A DNA stretch of 64,000 nt from Algoriphagus marinus (GTDB lineage Bacteria; Bacteroidota; Bacteroidia; Cytophagales; Cyclobacteriaceae). Position 1 is the stretch's first letter, and every line of letters begins with the position of its first letter. The translations under genes were made by a program, and so were the position numbers. The DNA lies in NCBI RefSeq assembly GCF_001936475.1, contig NZ_MSPQ01000003.1, positions 62,001 through 126,000 of the forward strand, read 5' to 3'. The notes below the pieces were generated by a model that saw only the letters and a program-made list of their open reading frames with translations, was not told where the DNA came from and did not search any database. Shown here piece after piece: positions 58,703-64,000 of this stretch.

Positions 58703-61663
58703 CTATTTTTTACTGAGCGCTTGATAAATGATATCGTGAATCTCTGTTCGAATACCTTCTTTCAATAATCTGGTATTGTTTCCGTCAGGATATACTCGAT
58801 TGGAGAGGAAGACATAAATCAGGTTATTCTCTGGATCCGCCCACACACAAGTTCCTGTAAATCCGGTATGTCCAAAGGTACTTTTGGGAGCTAAGTCTCC
58901 GGCAGATCCTCCCTTTCCTTTTTCAGGGTCTGGTTTGTCCCAGCCCCAGCCTCTTCTACTCTGGGTGGATTGTCTTTTTGTAAATTCTGTTACTGTACCG
59001 CTTTTCATTAGACTGACATCTCCATAATAGCCTTTGTTCAGCATGAGCTGCATCATTACCGCGAGATCATTTGCTGTACCGAAAAGTCCGGCATGGCCAG
59101 CCACGCCTCCGTACATCGCGGCTCCTGGATCATGTACATATCCTTGAACTTGCCGCTTACGAAACGCTACGTCATTTTCTGTAGGAGCAATGTTGTCCAG
59201 TGGCATTTTGTTAAATGGATTGAAAGTCATGGTATAGAGACCTAGTGGAGCATAAAAGTTCTGCTCCAAAAACACTTCCATGGGTTGGTTGACAATTTTT
59301 TCCACTACTGCCTGCATAAAATACATGGTCAAATCAGAATAGACATATTTATGCTTGGCTGCTCCTGCTGGTTTTGCAGTGAGTTTGGATTCGATGGTCC
59401 AAGTCCAAATACTGTCTCGAAGTGCATCATTTCCAAACATATCGTTAGATACTGGACGAGAAAAACCTGGACTCGAAGTGGCATGAAAATATTCTGATTT
59501 CCAATTTCCCCCCTCTACAGTTTTTGCATAATGAGGAATAAACGCAACCAATCCCGCTTCATGGGCCATCACATCTTTGAGTACTAGTTTTTCTTTGTTA
59601 GTTCCTCTTAATTCCGGGAGATAATTTCCCAAGGTCTTATCCATATCCAATTCACCTCGGCTTTGAAGAAACATGACCGCCTGTGTAGTTGCCAAAACTT
59701 TAGTGATCGATGCCAAATCATATACTGTTTCTGAATTGACTTTTGGACTGTTTTTGTATTCTAGCTTCCCATAGGATCGCTCAAAGACTACTTTACCGTC
59801 CTTGACTACCAATACATTTGCTCCAGGAGTAGCTTGAATCCGAATGGCCTTTTCAGCCACTTCATCTATTTTATTTAAGATCTTGCTATCCAACCCTACA
59901 CTCTCAGGAGTCCCATAAGAAAGTCTTTTCAAAGATTCCATGTAGCCACCCACTCCATAAGAATATTGGCTGCTAACTGTCACAGGGAGAATTCCTTCTG
60001 CAGGTCTGGCTCCGAAAAGGATCTGAGGCGCTAATTCTTGGGTAGTCTCATTATTTTCAAAGGCAAAGACTAAATTCCCCAGACCTTCCAAATGCTGAGA
60101 AGCATAGGCATTTCCAAATAATACTGTCACGACTTTTTGTCTTTTGGAAAGATCCCGGATCAATTGCACATCAGCATCTGCTATTCCAAATTTCCGCTTT
60201 GGACTATTAGTCACTCCCATCAGTCCCACCACTACCACATCGTAGTCTTCTAGTTGTTTTAAGGTGTTGTAATGTGTGGTTTCATTTGCCGCTTTCTGTA
60301 TACTGAAGTGGTCAAACTTGGTATACTTCCCAAGGTATTTTTGAAACACTTTGCCATCATCACCGATACTCAGACTGGCAAAACTCTTGAGATCCAATTG
60401 CTTAAAAGGGATTAAATTGTCTTTATTGGAAGCTACTGTGATGGAGCTTGCATACAGTTTTTCTATGAGCTCGTCTGTTTTTGGAGTATGCAGTCGATCG
60501 TTTAGTTCAAAAGTTTTAATTGGAACATAATTATTAAGTCCAGACCAGTATTTTGCTTTTAAGATTTTTTTCACTCTCCGATCTATTTCAGACTCGCTGA
60601 TGATTCCATCTTCCACAGCTTTTTTAATCATTGCCTTCGCCTTGGGCACGTCCATGGAATATAGTAAGACATCATTTCCTGCCAAAAGGGCCTTTAAATC
60701 TACCTCACCTGGAGCATTTGCTTTGGCCACTCCCCTCATATTTAATGCATCTGTGAAAACTAATCCTTGGAAATTCATCCTATTCTGAAGTAGGTCAGTG
60801 ACCACTTTTTTTGAAAGGCTAGTAGCACTGTTGGCCTCGCTGTCCAGACTCGGGATATTTAAATGAGCCACCATGACAGACATGAGGTTTTCTTTGAAAA
60901 GCTCCTCATATGGATATAGATCTATATCCCAGATTCGCTGCTCAGGGTGCTTGATTACGGGAAGTGAATAGTGACTGTCAGCCTCCGTATCACCATGGCC
61001 AGGAAAATGCTTTGCGTTAGCGATTACCCCATTATCCTGAAGACCTTTCATGTAAGCGACGGCTTGTTTTGCAACCAGTTCCTTATCTCCTCCAAAAGCC
61101 CGATAGCCAATAACAGGGTTATCAGGATTGGAATTGACATCTACCACAGGTGCAAAATTGATATGCATCCGAAGCTCTTTGAATTGGCGGGCCATCTCTT
61201 CGCCCATTTCATAGATGAGTTTTTCATCTTGAATCGCTCCCAAAGTCATTGCCTTTGGAAAATCAGGTACAGAATCCAACCGCATTCCGATTCCCCACTC
61301 AGCATCCATTGCGATAAAAAGTGGAGTTTTAGCCTGAGCTTGGTAGAGATTAGTCAATCGGGCTTGCCGATCAGGGCCTCCCTGAAAAAATATCAGTCCT
61401 CCAAGATTTTCCGTCTTTATCAAATTAGTGATCTCGTCGACGTGCGCTTGATCTTTATTGGAGTAAGCCGCCACCATAAAAAGTTGACCAAGCCGCTCAT
61501 CAAAAGTCAAACTTTGAAATACCGAATCAACCCAATTAGTCTGGGAAATCTGGTCAACGGAGATTAGTGGATCCTCGATTAGAAGTGATTCGTCGAGTTT
61601 CCCTGAAGAGAAAGTAAGAACAATAATACAGACGGCGAATACCCTCCAAAGCATGTTGCTCAT
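58703..61663 (-). CDS. GH3 beta-N-acetylhexosaminidase fused to a serine beta-lactamase-like domain
   Basis: 986 aa. N-terminal signal peptide (1-22). A GH3 NagZ-like domain (about 45-400) has AKHFPGHGDTEADSHYSLP and nucleophile region LVFTDALNMRGVA; an accessory region follows, then a class C beta-lactamase/esterase fold (about 600-985) with SxxK motif DLASITKVLATT near residue 650, the Tyr motif YSDLTMYFM and FGHTGFTGT. GH3 parts split GlcNAc-containing wall fragments; the second domain probably works on muropeptide or acyl groups, not drugs. The fusion is common in Bacteroidota. It is exported. Confidence 0.92.
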   Translation of the reverse strand: MSNMLWRVFAVCIIVLTFSSGKLDESLLIEDPLISVDQISQTNWVDSVFQSLTFDERLGQLFMVAAYSNKDQAHVDEITNLIKTENLGGLIFFQGGPDRQARLTNLYQAQAKTPLFIAMDAEWGIGMRLDSVPDFPKAMTLGAIQDEKLIYEMGEEMARQFKELRMHINFAPVVDVNSNPDNPVIGYRAFGGDKELVAKQAVAYMKGLQDNGVIANAKHFPGHGDTEADSHYSLPVIKHPEQRIWDIDLYPYEELFKENLMSVMVAHLNIPSLDSEANSATSLSKKVVTDLLQNRMNFQGLVFTDALNMRGVAKANAPGEVDLKALLAGNDVLLYSMDVPKAKAMIKKAVEDGIISESEIDRRVKKILKAKYWSGLNNYVPIKTFELNDRLHTPKTDELIEKLYASSITVASNKDNLIPFKQLDLKSFASLSIGDDGKVFQKYLGKYTKFDHFSIQKAANETTHYNTLKQLEDYDVVVVGLMGVTNSPKRKFGIADADVQLIRDLSKRQKVVTVLFGNAYASQHLEGLGNLVFAFENNETTQELAPQILFGARPAEGILPVTVSSQYSYGVGGYMESLKRLSYGTPESVGLDSKILNKIDEVAEKAIRIQATPGANVLVVKDGKVVFERSYGKLEYKNSPKVNSETVYDLASITKVLATTQAVMFLQSRGELDMDKTLGNYLPELRGTNKEKLVLKDVMAHEAGLVAFIPHYAKTVEGGNWKSEYFHATSSPGFSRPVSNDMFGNDALRDSIWTWTIESKLTAKPAGAAKHKYVYSDLTMYFMQAVVEKIVNQPMEVFLEQNFYAPLGLYTMTFNPFNKMPLDNIAPTENDVAFRKRQVQGYVHDPGAAMYGGVAGHAGLFGTANDLAVMMQLMLNKGYYGDVSLMKSGTVTEFTKRQSTQSRRGWGWDKPDPEKGKGGSAGDLAPKSTFGHTGFTGTCVWADPENNLIYVFLSNRVYPDGNNTRLLKEGIRTEIHDIIYQALSKK

Positions 61664-61930
61664 GTATGAGTAAATTTTTAATTCGTAACTTTTAAAATAA
61701 ATTTGTACGTCAACACTTTCATCATAACGGTCTTTGCCTGCTAAAAGTGATCATATAGGAATTTCGTACGGTAGAGTTCGTCCTAGAATAGATCAATATA
61801 CTAAAGATAAGGCAACATAAAACCGTAAATCTGGTTAAAAAGGGTATAAATTTGATGTTTGGTCAATATCTTGGAACTTATGCCTTTGTTGACGTTTTAC
61901 CTTATTGAGTTCCAATAAAATTCGAGAAAA

Positions 61931-62335
61931 ATGAAATTCCCATCTGTCTTCCGTACTGCTGCCCCAATGCGTTTTGATATCAAGCCAAGATATTATGATC
62001 CTGTCAAAGAAGAAATTGACCAGCGCACCTCTCGGATCAAAAGGGAACTTCAAGCCGAGGGATTGATCAAAGATGGGGATGATGAATTAGGGTCTTATGG
62101 GGGAGGAATCAGGGGATCGTTTTCTCAATACCGAGGAATCAAAGAGCGATCCAGTCCAAATATATTTGCATCCACTGCAATGATCAGAACTTTCATTTTT
62201 TTGATTTTGCTGGGGTCAATTTTCGGCTATGTCTATCTCGGGCCGGTGATTTTTGAATATATGCTTTATGTTGCGCTGCTGATCGGAGCTGTTTATTTTT
62301 TCTTTAGGCTAAAACCCAAAAAGAAAAATGAGTGA
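61931..62335 (+). CDS. Conserved small membrane protein preceding mutL
   Basis: 134 aa. A charged, soluble N-terminal half (1-80; YYDPVKEEIDQRTSRIKRELQ) is followed by two membrane helices (about 85-105 and 107-127) and a basic tail RLKPKKKNE. No function is known to me; I believe similar proteins sit before mutL in other Cytophagales. Its stop overlaps the mutL start by 8 nt (ATGAGTGA), so the two are translationally coupled. Confidence 0.75.
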   Translation: MKFPSVFRTAAPMRFDIKPRYYDPVKEEIDQRTSRIKRELQAEGLIKDGDDELGSYGGGIRGSFSQYRGIKERSSPNIFASTAMIRTFIFLILLGSIFGYVYLGPVIFEYMLYVALLIGAVYFFFRLKPKKKNE

Positions 62336-64000
62336 TATTATCCAACTTCTGCCTGATGCGATCGCAAATCAAATTGCGGCAGGGGAAGTAGTACAACGCC
62401 CAGCCTCGGCACTTAAAGAACTTTTGGAAAATGCCGTGGATGCGGGTGCAACTCAAATTCAAGTCGTTGTCAAAGAGGCCGGTAAGCAATTGATTCAGGT
62501 AATTGATAACGGAAAAGGAATGTCAGCTACTGATGCTCGGATGAGTTTTGAGCGACATGCGACTTCCAAAATCAGAAATTCTACTGATCTATTTACTATT
62601 CGTACATTCGGGTTTAGAGGAGAGGCCTTGGCTTCCATCGCTGCTGTCGCTCAAGTGGAATTGAAAACTAAGCAAGCAGAATCTGAGCTTGGGACATTGA
62701 TTCAGATCGAAGGGTCTGAGGTGAAGAAGCAAGAACCATTCGCAGGAAATGTAGGTACTGCCGTTTCAATGAAAAACCTGTTTTATAATGTTCCTGCCAG
62801 AAGGAATTTCCTGAAATCTAATCCTGTAGAGATGCGGCATATCGTAGATGAATTTCAACGTGTGGCCCTTTCCTATTCTGAAATTGGATTTTCGCTTTTT
62901 CAGCAAGATTTGGAAGTATATAATCTTACCCCCGGGAAATTAAGCCATCGTATTGTCCAGCTTTTCGGAAAAAGCTACCAGGGACAGTTGGTTCCCTGCG
63001 AAGAACTTACGCCACATGTGAATGTAAAAGGCTATGTCGGCAAACCGGAAAATGCTAAAAAGACCCGCGGAGAGCAATTCTTTTTTGTCAACAATCGATA
63101 TATCAAAAGCAGCTACCTGCATCATGCAGTTGGTAATGCTTTCGAAGGTCTGATCCAGCCGGATCAGCATCCTTTTTATGTTCTTTTTTTAGAAATAGAC
63201 CCATCGCATATTGATATTAATGTGCATCCAACAAAAACGGAAATCAAATTTGACGATGAACGTACAGTCTACGCAGTGATCCGATCAGCTGTGAAGCAGG
63301 CCTTGGGTTCTCACCATGTAGTCCCTTCTATCGACTTTTCCTATGATGTGAATTTCAAAGAAAAATGGGATCAGGATCCATCTAAAAAGGAACAAGTTGA
63401 TCGTGAGTATAGCTATAAAACTTTTAATACACCCGAATTTAAAAAGGCAAGTACCTCTGGCTGGGAAAAGCTATTTGAGAGTAATATCCCTGTGAATCAA
63501 GCGCAGGATTATACCAGAAAAATTGAAAGTGAGGAGACGGAAGTGCTCACATTTTCCAGTAAGGCTAATCCGGATCAGGTCCCTGATCGAATTCCACGCC
63601 CCTCATCTGAAGATTCTACCGGAACGACCTTTCAAGTGGAACTGAGTTATGTTGTCGCACAAATGTCGACAGGGATGCTTATAGTTGATCAGCAAGCTGC
63701 ACATGAACGAGTTTTATACGAACGCTATCTGCGGCAATTGAAAATCGCCCAAGGACCATCTCAACAATGTCTTTTTCCCCCAATCATCGAACTCGGATCC
63801 TCTGATTTTGCATTGGTAAAAGATCTTTTGCCTGAGTTGCATAGTTTAGGGTTTATGGTTTCTGAATTTGGAAAAGACACGGTGATCATCCAGGGAGTTC
63901 CTGCGGATATTCAGGTGAAAAACGAAAAGGAGCTTTTTGAAGGATTATTAGAACAGTTTAAAAATTATAAAAGCGAGCTTTCCTTGGATAAAAGAGAAAA
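62328..64000 (+). CDS. mutL: DNA mismatch repair protein MutL (truncated by window end)
   Basis: The first 557 residues are in the window, with no stop to base 64000. The N-terminal GHKL ATPase is complete: IAAGEVVQRPASALKELLEN, DNGKGM, and TFGFRGEALASI. The dimerisation/endonuclease half begins with VDQQAAHERVLYERY, the DQHAxxE-like metal motif with Gln in place of His, a form I believe is usual in Bacteroidota. It partners MutS in mismatch repair and probably nicks DNA. The gene begins by overlapping the membrane protein gene. Confidence 0.97.
   Translation, partial: MSDIIQLLPDAIANQIAAGEVVQRPASALKELLENAVDAGATQIQVVVKEAGKQLIQVIDNGKGMSATDARMSFERHATSKIRNSTDLFTIRTFGFRGEALASIAAVAQVELKTKQAESELGTLIQIEGSEVKKQEPFAGNVGTAVSMKNLFYNVPARRNFLKSNPVEMRHIVDEFQRVALSYSEIGFSLFQQDLEVYNLTPGKLSHRIVQLFGKSYQGQLVPCEELTPHVNVKGYVGKPENAKKTRGEQFFFVNNRYIKSSYLHHAVGNAFEGLIQPDQHPFYVLFLEIDPSHIDINVHPTKTEIKFDDERTVYAVIRSAVKQALGSHHVVPSIDFSYDVNFKEKWDQDPSKKEQVDREYSYKTFNTPEFKKASTSGWEKLFESNIPVNQAQDYTRKIESEETEVLTFSSKANPDQVPDRIPRPSSEDSTGTTFQVELSYVVAQMSTGMLIVDQQAAHERVLYERYLRQLKIAQGPSQQCLFPPIIELGSSDFALVKDLLPELHSLGFMVSEFGKDTVIIQGVPADIQVKNEKELFEGLLEQFKNYKSELSLDKRE

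Noticed and set aside
63680..63730. Loss of the MutL endonuclease motif because DQHA reads DQQA
   Set aside because: The remaining AAHERxxYE pattern is intact and I believe Gln here is usual in this phylum, so it is not evidence of inactivation.

Overview
The window reads as chromosome of a Bacteroidota bacterium, most likely order Cytophagales (Cyclobacteriaceae/Algoriphagus-like). Support: a type IX secretion C-terminal sorting domain, many small lipoproteins with a Cys lipobox, a DUF4270 lipoprotein, a BshA-type bacillithiol glycosyltransferase, a GGGP/PcrB-type prenyltransferase, ileS next to lspA, almost no Shine-Dalgarno sites, and repeated TAnnTTTG -7 promoter boxes. No rRNA, tRNA, IS element, prophage or CRISPR array was found. 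The genus is inferred, not shown.

Layout. 0-3.5 kb: a plus-strand operon of an OsmC-like protein, a FIST-domain protein and a class III adenylate cyclase. 3.5-10.2 kb: MscS-type channel, transglutaminase-like lipoprotein, His-rich small lipoprotein, a divergent PD40 propeller lipoprotein / M28 peptidase pair, and an Old-Yellow-Enzyme homologue. 10.3-11.5 kb: a Fic AMP-transferase carrying its own winged helix, preceded by two palindromes that cover its promoter. 11.6-19.0 kb: ileS (with a structured leader), lspA and a SNF2 helicase. 19.0-21.2 kb: a P-loop kinase / APH-like kinase pair lying between the SNF2 gene and a decayed second copy of that gene's 3' end. 21.3-33 kb: PIN-PhoH ATPase, a LytS/LytTR signalling cluster, uvrA, lytic transglycosylase, LOG protein, YkgJ-type protein, holin-like envelope pair, GGGP synthase.

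33-44.7 kb: AraC regulator, acyl-CoA dehydrogenase, a minus-strand panC-panD-flippase-metallopeptidase run, a half-length GT5 protein overlapping a DUF4270 lipoprotein, glmS, a Kazal-type lipoprotein, prfA and a GNAT acetyltransferase. 44.7-52.6 kb: a large T9SS-exported propeller protein, a haem-c DUF3365 lipoprotein, and a four-gene set (FGE-like protein, two Tat-exported sugar enzymes, propeller lipoprotein) that looks entirely periplasmic. 52.8-64 kb: a HisA paralogue lacking the catalytic Asp, CsaA-like tRNA-binding protein, fatty acid hydroxylase, bshA, a broken M24 peptidase gene, a GH3-beta-lactamase fusion and the start of mutL.

Most of this is ordinary core genome. The parts most worth a second look are the Fic operator region, the duplicated SNF2 3' end around the kinase pair, the OsmC-FIST-cyclase operon, the HisA-like protein with Trp in place of its catalytic Asp, the structured ileS leader and the periplasmic sugar module.
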